64,000 bases of DNA from positions 18,556,246 to 18,620,245 of the forward strand of contig JACDQD010000006.1 of assembly GCA_019843655.1 (NCBI GenBank), given 5' to 3'. The notes under the pieces were generated by a model. The model searched no databases. It was not told the DNA's origin and was given only the letters and a program-made list of their open reading frames with translations. This DNA is from Lethocerus indicus. Its lineage: Eukaryota; Arthropoda; Insecta; Hemiptera; Belostomatidae. Positions within the stretch are counted from its first letter, which is position 1; each line of letters begins with the position of its first letter. Shown one piece after another: positions 15,801 to 28,499 of the stretch. A program made the translations under genes and the position numbers.

Positions 15801-16930
15801 CCCCTCAGTCATAAACTTCTCGGCTACACCACCCGCCCATCTTTACAAAAGGAAATAAGGGGACAAATGTATTTTTGTTGGCGTCTCGTAGGCGCGATTT
15901 TCAAATAGAAAAAGCTCTTAAATCATCGGCTTTAAATCATCCCACTCCATGTGCCCTACCCCACAACCGCCCCTATCCCTTAAGTACAAAAAATAACAAC
16001 TAAAAGACATTCAATACAATAAATAATAGAAAATTATTTGGACGAGGTATCATCCCAGTTGATATGTCCTTTCGTCTGTTTCTTCTGAAGCCCGACCGGA
16101 CTCTCAATCCGGACCGGAGATAATCATCAGTAATAAGCTTTGAAATTAGATATAATGGAAAGTATAGAGGTTTACAAAAATTAATACAGCCGTATAATAA
16201 ATTAGATAATAAATTGCCAGCGCAACACAATATTCACCCGACTACAACGCCCGGATTTTCTCTATACAGCGGTCATTAATAAAAGCCTTGGGAGGACATT
16301 CTCATTAATTTTCTGCGTTGAGAGTCTTCAGAAATAAAAGATGTCGTAAAATGTTGAAATATACTCCAATTTCGGCAAAATAAGAAGTAAACTATTTCGA
16401 AGTAATTTTAGGTAATCAAAATAATTGTCTTACATTTATCACTTCTTCAGAAATTATCTATTTCATACGTCTTCAAAAAAATTCATACCTCTTCGTTTTC
16501 TTGTAAAACAGAGATAGAACACGTAAAAGAATCCATAAAAAATCTCAACAAGATTTGGCATAAAAAAGAGGCAGGGAATATTTACAAAGGGGTGACTTTT
16601 TCCACCCTAAATTTTGCTGCGTCTCGTTCACCTACCAGTTACATTTTAATCGGGGTGATCGAAACTTTTCTCTTTTTTTTTATCGCACAAAGCTATCGGC
16701 AAAGTAGCTTCCGCTCTAAGGCCTTTCATAAAAATCGCAACGCGACGCGGATAAAAGAACTTTTTAGCTAAGGGACACTGCGGTATCGCGCGGTTGAAAA
16801 ATATAACCTATACCCGGGCGTTCGACCTTACCCTACTGAGTTAGTACATTCCTCTAACGACTTGGCCTTCCGCCACCTTCAAGAGATATTACACCGACTG
16901 AGTCCGTCCTGATAACTGTGAAACTGTTTT
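9900..16930. other. Gene-free stretch
   Basis: This alternates between AT-rich DNA and GC-richer patches (11.03-11.52, 12.8-13.2 and 15.7-16.0 kb). The patch at 11 kb holds overlapping open frames of 148 and 97 codons on opposite strands, which is typical of chance in CpG-rich DNA. No homology, RNA gene or mobile element was recognised. Confidence 0.6.
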
Positions 16931-16937
16931 ATGTGTG

Positions 16938-16940
<3 letters not shown>

Positions 16941-16984
<44 letters not shown>
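16941..16984. repeat. AT microsatellite, 22 units
   Basis: This is an uninterrupted AT dinucleotide run of 44 bases. It is self-complementary and likely length-variable. Confidence 0.95.
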
Positions 16985-16987
<3 letters not shown>

Positions 16988-16989
16988 AT

Positions 16990-18500
16990 ACATATCTAAG
17001 GGTGTACCAAACAGAAAAAATGAGGTACGCAAATTCATAATTAATTTTCTCATAGAGTATTGGGCGAACACCATATACGATTTAAAAACAATTAAAAAAT
17101 TAAAAAAATTTAATTGTATCGGGTATCCATCCGTAATTGAACAAGTAGCGGTAAATATTGCAAATCGAGCGATCGTTGTAAAATAAGCGAATCGGAGAAG
17201 TGACGACTCCTTACCGGGCATAAAAATCTGGACCCCGCTGGATTTACAACGCAAAAAGTACCGACCATTCCCTGTCTTTTTATTGCTCGATGATTGCCCG
17301 CACTTAATTTAACACCGGTTTCATCGAAATCTGGCCGATTGAGTGCCCAATAACTTGCAAAGGGAGGGGGGACGGGGGGGTAGTGTAATTCAAGTTCTCT
17401 TAGGAGAGGAGGATTTTATGAAAATTTTAAAAGGCATTTAAGGACAGGGAAATCGGAAGTTATTCGGGCGAGTCTCGAATTCCGAGGAGCCAAGACCGGC
17501 TTTAGTTAGTGGCGTATAAAACCAAAGCACCATCCACTTACGCGGCCGTATACGGAGGCGTTAGACTCTGACCGAATCACAACTCGATACAACACCGTCT
17601 TACAAACCCCCTTCCCCTCACCACCATAATTCCGGGCTCCGAGTAACGACCGGGATCTCGGGGTCCGAAATACAAACCTTTTTTTACGGGAGTTAAAGTG
17701 TCGAAAGATTTTCTACAAATAATAAAGTATCAGGAATACCGGAGGGTCGTAAAACATGGAGAAGAGAGGAGGGCGAGGAATGTTTATCCTTTTGTTAGCG
17801 AACTGTCGAGTTTCGTTATTTAACTCTGAAATCCCGAAGAAAGATAATACCCGTACGGAATCGTACACGTTGTACAAATTGTAAAAGGACTAAAACAAGG
17901 CAATTCTCTAGGAACTAGCGCTAGAGAACTACTATCTTCACTACAACGCACTACTGACTTTTCCACTGCCGGGAACTACTCCCACTTATGACACAAAAAC
18001 TGCCAATCCTATTAATGAACTCGGGTAAAAACTAATTACGATAACTTTTCATCCCCTCTAGTGTTAACAATTGCTTTTAATACGATACCCCGGGATGGAG
18101 GTGCCTGTATGGTCAACAGTTTTCACAATAGATCCGTCTTGAGAATTAAACTACATATTAATAACCTTATTTCTAAATGTACCGGTATATCACACTGATG
18201 AAAATTACTCAAGAGAGTTCCCAATGATGAAAAAATTTCTCCTCGCCGTTATGCAAACTGCTAAATGTCAGAGACACATTTGCGTTACCAAAAAATAATA
18301 ACTTCATGATAACAATTGAAGTAGAGAAAGTTCATAGATCCGTAGCAAGAGTCGGTGAAAATATTCGCATAGCAACATACCGAATTGACTTGTCCCCCAA
18401 AGTTCCCAGAATAAATAAATAACTAAATGGTTTTAGTTACCAGAGTGCAAAGGTTTAAACGAGTTATAATTCAATACGCCTTTCGAAAAAAATACTCAGC
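16990..18500. other. Gene-free stretch
   Basis: This is mixed-composition DNA right of the AT microsatellite. I see no supported feature. Confidence 0.6.
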
Positions 18501-18660
18501 CCACATAAATGGATCAATGACATCCTAATCTCAGTCTGTGGCCGCCGGTGGCGATGTTACTGAGCATGAAGGGTACCCAAAAACGGCGGCTAAGGGCCAT
18601 GCTCCGAAGGGTCGGCCAAGAGCGGGAAAGTTCAATCAAGAGGAAGAGGGAGGGTAAGGT

Positions 18661-18681
18661 GGGGCGGGGGCGGGGGCGGGG
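18661..18681 (+). other. G-quadruplex motif
   Basis: There are four G tracts of four to five bases separated by single C bases, which is close to the strongest form of the motif. It lies in a purine-rich stretch of about 120 bases. Confidence 0.8.
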
Positions 18682-18694
18682 CGAGGATGGTGAC

Positions 18695-18715
18695 GGGGAT
18701 GGGGATGGGGACGGG
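18695..18715 (+). other. Second G-quadruplex motif, adjacent
   Basis: There are three GGGG tracts and one GGG separated by two-base loops (AT, AT, AC). It starts 14 bases after the first motif. Confidence 0.75.
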
Positions 18716-19099
18716 ACGAATCTCGTCAGGGGCCGAGGGCGATATTGGGGCCGGAGGCGGGATCGATCAGACAGACACACGACGGTACACCGCGCCACAG
18801 TTACTGTCAACTGCGTCAATATCCCCCCACCGACAATCAAAACCGTCATTCCTCTCTCTATACACTTAATTAAAATATTTCGGGGCGAAATTCTTCCGTT
18901 AAATTTTCGCTCCGGTCCCTCCCGACAGTGTGGCCCCGAACGACGCCACACGCTCTACAGCCCACGCTTACACATTTTTCGCAATCCGACATTCCGACGA
19001 TCATGCACGAGGACGCCGCCAGAGCAGGTAACACCCGGATCCATCCGGAAAGTGAATTTGGCGTGTATTTGTATCGCGCATAAAAACATACGATGAGCT

Positions 19100-22000
19100 A
19101 ACACGATTTTCCGCCACGACTCCGAACGAGCCCGATAAATACAAAATAGGACGCACGTTCGGAGGGGATATAAAATATTGAGGGAAATTAATAGTCCGAT
19201 ATTAGGCGCGTTACAAGTACAGCAGAAATTAGCTACTATTTATCCGGAGCCTCACAGCTTAGGGAGCACACACAAAGTGGGCGTGTCTAAACGCTCAAAG
19301 AACTTGAACATTAAGTGAACGTTAAGTCGCGAAGCCCTTCTACGGTTATATAAGAGGCTGTTCTCTGATACAATTAACTCTCAACATATTTTAACCTATT
19401 GTTCTGGCAATATCCAACAGGTTGTCAAAGCGAAGCGCCTATGTTCGCCAAGCAAGCGGTCCGGGTCCCGCTTACAAATTGTTTGAAATACGTGCAATTA
19501 GAAGGGGGATAAAAATTAAAAAACGAGGAATACGGAAAGGGGACCGAAAGTCCAATTAGAATTTGGTGATGTAGGGAGGCAGGTAAAATTGTAAAAGCGG
19601 TACTCGACTCATTTTATCCAGATAAAACGTACGTTTTTGAAATTATTTAAGCCCTTCAAAGGATAAGATTTCCTGAGATTGAAATACTTCGCCAGTAAAA
19701 GTTTTATAGTCTATTCTATCCCTCGTATATTTTATCGGCACCATAAATAATAACCCATTTTACACAACTACATTGATATCTTATGTTATTAATACGAGCA
19801 CAACAACACTGTCGACCTACAACGGCATTATTAAAGCTCTTAATGTACTACGACCTACAGCATTAGACATTTATTTTTTCAACGACCCTTCTTCTATTTT
19901 ATCGTCAAGTGCCTTTAGACTCTCAGTGTTAATCAATAATATTCGAGCATACAGTTTCTGAATGTACCCTCCTAGCCGCATACCCGCATCACGAACGCTC
20001 TGCTTATAAGGTTTTATATTCTTCAATAACATACGTAAACGACGAAAAGCAATACGTTTCGAATGCCATTCGAATATTCTCTAGGGGGGAGTGTTAATTG
20101 AGTAAATGATTCATATTTTCCAACTTATTATTTATTCCACGAATTCGGCAGCCAATCGCGCAACAGGATATTGCAGTTCGGATTCGCTGAGATCGTAATC
20201 GGAAGTCGGCCATAATGCGAGCGGGTAAATAAATAAATAAGTTTATAAAAGGCGGGGGTTCTGCATTCTGGCGGAACGAGGAACAGTTAGAGAGAGGGGT
20301 TACGCCCCTACTGCCACGCCCATCTCGGGCTACAACCCCCCATCGAACCGAAACACGCCGCCCAAATCTAACCACACTTTCATGCTAATATCGACACTGC
20401 TCCACTCGTTATTTCAATTTTGAACCGTACAATTTTAATTACATCGACACGTGTCGTTGCGCTTTGGGCGCTCAGGTATAAATCTCGATTAACTTATTAA
20501 CATAATCGGGCCTACAAAAAAAGGGTTTAACAGGAAACTAAACGTCCTGTTTTAAAAATTACAGGATCGATATTATAACATCAACACGACGCTGTCAAGC
20601 TTCGTATCGAGGGAGGAATTTTGTTTCAGTTAATTTAAAAAACGTAACCCTGCTACAGTCCAGAGAAAAACCATGAGAACTTTCTACATCAAAGTATCAA
20701 TCGATTCGTTTTTTATTATATTTACAGGACCATTTATAATCGGATGAGGCCAATCAGGGCCGTCATAACTGACAAGCTTTTTAAAACTAACATTGCGGAA
20801 GTAAAATTATTTTACATTTTCAAGTTAAGGCGTATTACTAAGGCAAACGCTTGAAAGTGTTTTTATAAAGTAAAACTCATCCTTAAGGAAATCAAATTGT
20901 GGATTCTTAATCAGAATTACACCGGCATAGAGTAAGTGAACTCCGAGAAAAATCGCTCGGAGAATATTTGTAAGAAATAAATTTGACCAGATGCAGTGTT
21001 ACCGCAAAATTAGAAGTAAAACGGCCCGAACAAATATTAGCCAGGCTTCCTTCTTTTATTAGCCTGGAAGTTAAACAAGATAAAGTCCTCCTCCGCCCGT
21101 CGCAAACAGTCGCGAGCTTTGGAATACATTAAGAACAAGTTGAAAATTGAATTAACACACATTAAGTAAAGGTAAACGCTTTAATTAGTTTTTTCTTGAC
21201 GCTTAAACTAAAATAGAACAGACAGGGACACCCGTAATCTACTATTCCCTTAAACTGTGGTAGAGGAAACAAAAAATGGAACGTATCGATTACATATTTT
21301 TCACAGTTCTATAGATGTTTTCAAACAGTTTGACCCAGATTAATTTGCTTCTATTGGATTATGCACATGAGATTTGTTAGACACCGGTCGATAAGAACTG
21401 TATAGAGCACACTGAATTTAGTGAAAATAAGATTGTCAATATTTCATTCATACCACAACATTTCTGATCTGAAGTAGGGGCATATACGTCTGACAAGTAT
21501 ATTACTTTATCCCCCTCGTGTGTAATTTAATAAATTTTGTAATTTTTATAATCATCATTTTGTACATATTAAAGGAAAAAATATATAAGGGATAAACAAA
21601 AGTCAATACAGGAGATCCTGAGTTCGATATTTGAATAGTACAATCAATACATGTGGGTTTAATTTCTGAAGAGTCTAAAAAAAGTAATATTTTAATTAAA
21701 GGAAATGATAATCTATTCGTTAAATAAGAACCGGATAAAACACTCGGAAATGAAAACCGAAAGAATGAACGCAAGTGTAGACATCCAAGTCCAATTTCGT
21801 CAGAGATACTACAGCACTCGAGCAAAAACGGCCTGTTACAAACACTCGCCCGGGATTGAATCTATTAAGGGTGGGACCGGAGTTGCAAATTAAATTAGGA
21901 GACGTAAAGAAAGTTAAATATGTCGATTAGAGGGGGAAACGGGGGGCTGGGCGGACTATGGGACAGTGCCTGGATATGGGGGCGGGGCTATGCTAATGTT

Positions 22001-25000
22001 TAACATAACTTAATCTGGCTAGAGTACGCCGGGACCGGAGGCGAACGTCTTACGCCGCATTTGTAAACGGATCCGGCCGAGAAGCGGCCACTTAACAGTA
22101 TAAACCTTCGGGACGACTAAATCCCGAGAGCGCAAACCCGGAATTCAGAGGGGAGACATTCCCGGCTACCGTTAAATGTTATTGGGATACGCTCGAATCC
22201 CAATCTAACGACCGCATTCTCTAACTGCCAGGGGATTTTTTTTCACCCGTTGCATTTAAAAATACAATTATGCATAAACTGAGCAATAAAGAATAGTCGG
22301 CTAGAATTTGTTCTCTATTAATCTGTATTCCTCTGGTATATATAGGCTTTTATCGAACTCCTGAAGCGTAAGCGTTAGATAAAAAATTCCAATTTTGTCA
22401 CATATCAATTTGTCCATTATCGTTGTACCGATATATGCAAAGAACGTTAATTAATATCAAGAAGGAGTAATGTAGTTCATATCTGCTCGAGAGAAATAAT
22501 CTACAATTGATAAACTTCTTTCGTTCATAAATACACTACACACACATTGGTATAACTTACATAATTTAAAATTTACTGCAATATATACATACAAAAGCGT
22601 ATTGTATACTTAAGATGCAATTTATGTTTAAGTAATTAACGAAGAAATTATATACATATTTTAAATGAATACGTCCTCGATTTTCTAAAACAAGAGGAAT
22701 CGCTCAATTTCCTTTTCGCAGTTTCAGAATGCTAAAATGGAATAGGATAAAGGAAAAATCCAGTTAAAGAAACCAACCATTTATACTGGTCCCAGGGAAA
22801 ATTGATCACCCTCTTAGAAAATTATTAAACAAGGATGTCCCGAAGATATCCGGAAAGCCTTCCTTAAGCCTCTTTAAATTCATCTCGCAACTGGTCCCTG
22901 AGGCCCCGGGTCCCATACGGAGTACATACAACTTAAAGGAATTGGCATATTCCGGGCATCCATCTGCTGAAATGAACTTTTCCCCCCGACGCCGACTTTA
23001 AACTCATAAATTGTTGGGCTGACAGTCCCCTAACGTCACAATGAACGTTTTTCCCAACGCGGACACGTAGCACCTAAGTCAAATGATTACCGCCGCTCCT
23101 ACAAGTGTCTTTCCACTTTCATTTATCTACCCACTCTGTCACTTTAGTATAAGGAAAAATAATACGGCCCGGTTTCTCTCCTTATACCTTTTAGCCCCTT
23201 TTTTCCCATACTCCGGTCGTTTAGTCAGACGCGGTATTAGTCTTATTAAACGTAGAAAATCATTTTTTTCTTTTTTAATTTAAATACTGCCGGTCGTCCA
23301 ACCAAGGAAAATAATACGGCAAAATAGTAATAATAATAAAAGGAATCGGACTTCCCCTTTTTGCGCAAATTTAATTTTTATGCTCCCATACTGGGGACTG
23401 TATAAATGGCCGTTTTCATTACCGACTCCAATTATGAATGTTTCTACCAAAATAAACAATTTCAGGTCCTCCGTCCCCCTCGCCCCATTCCACTCCGGGT
23501 GTTTAGGATATTTTATGGATTATGAAAGCCCGTCCAAGCTTCTTTTCAATGCCCACTTCAAAGTAAAAAATAATCAGATTCGCTGGACCCGCGTCCGTGC
23601 CGAACGAAAATTATCAGATCCGGTCCCGTATCGTAACGGACTGCAGAGCGGTGTACGCCTTAATAAATTGTAGGTTATTAGGGATTCCAAAAACAGAAAA
23701 CATTTACCTCATAAATTTTGAAAGATATGGAACGTAAGTTGAACTGTAACTAAACTACAAGCAAATAGCTCTAAGCAAGCTTAAGCTAAAGTGCCAGATA
23801 CCTTTATATACAAAAAATAAATATAATGATGGTACATCTCGCTCTCGATCATTGTTTTCAGGCAACACAAATTTTAAATCGTGGTTAATTATAATTTTAG
23901 TTGCCTTGTTTTAAAGATAAAAAATTCTTTATACTATTTATAGGGTTTTATTATTCGGAATGTTTCTTTCGATGTAATTTTATATTGTTAGATTCATTTA
24001 ACATTGAAGAAATTATAAATGGATACCTAATCTAATTATGTCAAAGTGTTATTAAGACATATAAATAAAATAGTACTGAACACGATACTTAACAATAATT
24101 ATACTGTTCCACTATATAAGGCTTTCACTTTCCACTTGTACAACAGATTATATGTTGATCCCAGGACCGGTCAAATAGATTTCGCACAGGATATAGGCAT
24201 GAAGTAAGGGTCGGGGGTGGGAGCCGAGGCTCGGTAATTATTTGCAAACGTTATCAATTCTCGGTCGATAACGTAGGACGGACTTTAATTAGTTTTGGAG
24301 GGTTCCTGGTAATAACAAGGTTCGGACGACGACACTGGGTGTGACGACGCGAAGACATTTAATACACGCGATACCGACTAAGATTCCTCGGGCGGTTAAC
24401 GCGCTCTCTCAGGCATCCCAAAGTCCCGCATCCCCTAATGAACGAATATTCTCTCCGGCCGATGAATGCCTCCCTTTAATTTCTCCTATACTCCTCTCCC
24501 TCTCGCTCCCCATGAAATATCGTACAAACATAATAACTTCCTTCGGATAGCGGTCCCCCGCCAGCACGAGGATCCTACACTATACCCAACACGGGACAGA
24601 ACACAACGACTACCGTATAAGCCAATGACTCATTTAAAACACGTGCCTCTAAGTGCGCCGCGGATTTTAAACGTTACATAAATCAGACCCCTATTCAAAA
24701 CTTCCCCCACCGGTATAAATCCTACCCCTAACTATCTGTTCGGGGGGCCGTACCCTCCCGTCCCCTACGGTTTACCCGTCGCCCGCGTATCGGTTATTAT
24801 CGAATTATTGGGGCGGCGGCAAAACTGATCAAAAGCGGTTCGGTTCCCACACGGCCCTATTTAATATCGTTATTTCTGTTGAATGAAGGACTCCATTCGT
24901 TGCGGACCCGCCGGACCGCCGCCAATACCTTTTACCTACTCGACAAACCTCCGGGGGCCATAAATACGTTCGGCATCGATAAACGCTTTCATTTTATATT

Positions 25001-27480
25001 TTCTACGCGTCTCCTCATCGCCGACACTACTCCAAACTAATTTTACGCTTTCAACCGTGGAATCACATCCTCGAATACCAAGTATTAATCCCTGAAAAAT
25101 CCGTTGGAACCAATCGAAGGTCTGGAGTATCCGCTCTATGCGGCATTTCAAATTTGTTCACATAAAGAATTTCACGGAGAATTTCACATCCTGTGTTCAC
25201 CGGATTAAACAGCCTGGTAGATTAGGACTCTGTCTGAGGCAGAAATTTCAATATGTTGCATAGTCGAAGGGAAATTTAATTATCTACTCGAAAAGAAAAA
25301 TTTTAATTTTAACCATCCGGGTATACGGCGCGGGGAAACGGCGATCAATTTCATAATCATCAAGGGAGGGCGCCGAGCACGAAGTTTGGACGCTGCAGCC
25401 GCGTGGACAGGTTTTCGATTAATAAGATGCACAGCGCTGCCAACCTACTCGGCCGTGCTTGTAATTCCGGAGCGGGAGCCCGGTTAAAATCGATCAAACG
25501 GCTCGGAAAATAATTGCGTTATTTAAATTAGGAGGAGGAGGAGGAGGAGCCGCCACTACGAGATTCGAATTAAACCTCAAGGGAGGGGAGGAGGGGGAAC
25601 TGCAGTAGGAGAACGGATTTTTCATCCACGGAATATTGGAGAGGGAAAAAAAATTCGTACTAATATATCGAATTTTTCGGAACCGGAGATGAGCCCCAGG
25701 GACTGTCCGCATCAAGGCCAAAAGTACGGTAACCTATACGATATTATTTGCTCCTGAGGGGTACTATTAGACTTGAGGGGAACAGGAGCAGAGTTAAGAG
25801 AGTACTAATGAGCCGACTTCTGGTTGGACACGGGGCGAACCTAGGTTTGGCGGCGATGGGACTCAAATTATCGGCGAATAATACCCGGCCGACTGGAGAG
25901 GTCTCGAGTGTTTACTCCCCTGTTTAATACGCTCGAAAATTAACCTGCCTCCACCCGCTCTCTATTTTAGACAAAATCCGATGCGAGAAAAGGCGAAGGC
26001 AAGCACTGGCCAATTACTTGGATCGGTCGCTTGGTATAATGGTTAGACGTATTTATAAAAACAGAAACGGAGACAATTATAAACATGGTGAGGAGGAAGC
26101 GATAATTGTCAAATTAATTTTAATCGCTTTAAAAGTTAATTAACCACATTATTGGAGGCATTTCGACACATCTTATGCTCCACCTGCCTTACTGAAATAT
26201 TAAAAAGTATTTACCTAAGCTACGCTACAAACGGTTTTATAGTAAGACCAGTGCATATATCTTAGCAGACTGACTGTGGCACGTATTCCATTAGTAAGAA
26301 TACAATATAAGAATAGAAAAATTTTTTTTTGGTTTGAAAAATTAAATAAACGACTTCATATTTTCTATCCTACCACACGGTTTAGCAGCGAACACATTGA
26401 GCGAACGTCCAGTGCTTATGTTAACGGGGAAAACAAAATTTATTCATTTATGCCGAACAGGTTGCAACTGCTCTTTGCTTAATTAAACGGACTTAAATAT
26501 GCGCGTTTAAGATACCGGCCTCGTTTGAAAACTATATCAGTTTTAATTCATTATTCATTAGGGAGCTGAAAAGGCGATTTATAAATAATAGACGCGAATA
26601 CGCGACCGAACCGATGAGGCGCCGGGCTAGGTATATAACGGTAATTATTAAGTATTCAATTAACGCTGTTTAAGTATTCGGCAGAACGAGGAGCCGATCG
26701 AGAGCTCCTCGGAGTAAAGATTGTTTACTTATGTGTCGGTAAAAGGAAATCCTTTCCTCCATTTTTCCAATGCGTAGAATGGTGCTAAGGTATTTTTTCA
26801 CAAGAAAAAATAACGACTGTTTAATTGATGAAGGAATTAATGCTGAGTTCTCTTTTTACCCGATCAGCAAGAACATATTTCATATACTAATCAAAACATA
26901 CCGTTAAGAGGAAATTTAAACGAGATCGGGGATTTTTTATTATTACTCCATATTGTCCCGGATTCCTTATATCTTTATTAATAGTATCTGGCACCGCTCC
27001 GCACCATGGAAACGAAAGCTTTAAAGGCACTGCCAAAATTATAAGCTCCTATTTCAATGTGCACTTACCTTCGACAAACTTCAAAAGCGTCAGTATTTCT
27101 TGTGAAAGCGTTGTGTTAGAACGCTATATTGCCCCCAATATAGGCGCCGTTATAATTGTCTCTCGTCACGATACGACGGAATTCCTAATCCCGTCACATT
27201 TTTTAATTGAAGGTACCGTAACCACCACCGGCATTACCGACATATTAAAATGACTGAGGCATCCAATCGGATAAAGAGAGACTAACGAGTCTAAGACTAA
27301 TTGGAGCGGAGAGAATAAACGGATTAGGTGGCCGATTCCTCTCCTCGATCCGATACACGACAACATCAATCGCGCCCAAAACCGACGTTATATATATCGT
27401 GACGTTTTAATAACCCAACTCGGGGAGACTTCTGAGGCCGAGGTTAAGGGAGGTTAAATGACAAGTGATGTGGGTTCCTG
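19100..27480. other. Gene-free stretch
   Basis: There are CpG-rich patches at 22.0-22.2, 22.9-23.7, 24.2-25.1 and 25.3-25.9 kb with AT-rich DNA between. Open frames here (up to 107 codons) show no domain. A strong minus-strand donor CGAAG|GTAAGT occurs at 27,070 with a short open segment before it, but the acceptor is weak. Confidence 0.6.
25531..25549 (+). repeat. GGA trinucleotide run
   Basis: There are about six GGA units. A second GGA/GGG-rich stretch follows at 25,582-25,598. Confidence 0.85.
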
Positions 27481-27721
27481 GAGGGGGCCACCGCGCACTG
27501 GTAGACCCTCGCCTACCTCTACACGGCGGCACACCTGCTCCTTCGCGCCCCCGCACAATACCGCTCAATTGTAGTAGAAATTAAAGGAGCGGAGCCTCCT
27601 CCTGCAGAAAGGAATGCGGGCGGGGGACCGCCCAACTACGGTATAGAGGGACTGGAAGAGATCCGGCTGTCAGTCTCCCGTTTCAACCGTTAGCCCTAAT
27701 AAAAAATAAGCCGAGAGCTTT

Positions 27722-27742
27722 GGGGGCGGGGGCGGGAGGGGG
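27722..27742 (+). other. G-quadruplex motif
   Basis: Four G tracts of 5, 5, 3 and 5 are separated by single bases. The motif lies 270 bp left of the 28-kb duplication in GC-rich DNA. Confidence 0.75.
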
Positions 27743-27993
27743 AGCGGTGGTGTCGGGATCTCAGGACCACACCACATAAAGTATGCTCGATTACCCCGCC
27801 CCCTCCTTGATACGCTCCCTTCCCCTCCACCCCTCCCGACCACTACACCGATCTCGTACAATCACCCCCCGGCAGACTCCCACACCCACACGTACGCTAA
27901 TATTACGCGTGTTCCCTGTAATATTTTCGGTACGAAAAGAGGGCGGGGCTCTACCCTTCCCTGGCTTTTTGCCGCTGCCACGAGACTTGCGAT

Positions 27994-28170
27994 ATGGACG
28001 GCGATATAAAGCGATCCCGAAAACGTTCACCGAATATTTTTAGGGCGAAGCGCCGGTGAGACAACCTCCCTCAGACACTCTGCATCTCTCGGGAAACATC
28101 CGATCGTGACCGAATAGAATTCTTCGGCCAAAAAAAGTGTACTACATCGAGAATACAAAATACAAAAAAT
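27994..28170 (+). repeat. Diverged direct duplication, copy A (28-kb pair)
   Basis: This pairs with 28,316-28,490, offset 322 bp. Matching anchors in order are GGACGGCGATATAAAGCGAT (copy B GGACGACGTTATAAAGTGAT), AAAACGTTCACCGAATATTT (copy B AAAACGTTCCTCGAATATTT), the CGGTGAGAC region (copy B GGGTGAGAC), and ATCCGATCGTGACCGAATA (copy B ACCTGATCGTGACCCGATA). Spacing between anchors is conserved. There is no coding potential and no terminal repeats. Confidence 0.8.
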
Positions 28171-28315
28171 ATTAGACCTCTATTCTATTAGGAGAAGATC
28201 TCTATCGACATACAAAGTACTTGGATCATCCGTACAACGTTTACCCACCGTAAGGCGGCATTAACTTATCCTTTCGCCGAAGGAGGAATTACGCCTCGGA
28301 GGAGGGGGCGTCAAA

Positions 28316-28490
28316 ATGGACGACGTTATAAAGTGATCCGGGAAAACGTTCCTCGAATATTTTTATTCGGGTGTAGCGGGTGAGACGGCCCTAAAAGACG
28401 CAGTATGTTTCTTTAGGACACCTGATCGTGACCCGATACACTTCTAGATTGAAAAAAGAGACATACTCTTACCACACGAAATATAAAACT
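28316..28490 (+). repeat. Diverged direct duplication, copy B (28-kb pair)
   Basis: This is the partner of 27,994-28,170. Similarity fades into an A-rich stretch (cacgaaatataaaac) at the right end. Many scattered substitutions and a few short gaps indicate an old duplication. Confidence 0.8.
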
Positions 28491-28499
28491 CGGTCATAT

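Noticed and set aside
16889..17254. 121-codon frame spanning the AT microsatellite
   Set aside because: It contains a Tyr-Ile run that is a translation of the AT repeat.
18548..19096. 182-codon Arg/Gly-rich frame
   Set aside because: It is driven by the G-rich low-complexity segment, with a 145-codon frame on the opposite strand. No domain is visible.
26024..26050. tRNA A-box-like TTGGTATAATGGTTAGACG
   Set aside because: No B box (GGTTCGANTCC), no acceptor stem and no anticodon arm at the right spacing.
27071..27125. Minus-strand segment before a strong GAAG|GTAAGT donor, open as SNTTLSQEILTLLKFVE
   Set aside because: The acceptor is weak (gcaatatag after a G-rich stretch). About one such donor is expected by chance in 128 kb of strand, and the phase does not match the signal-peptide exon.
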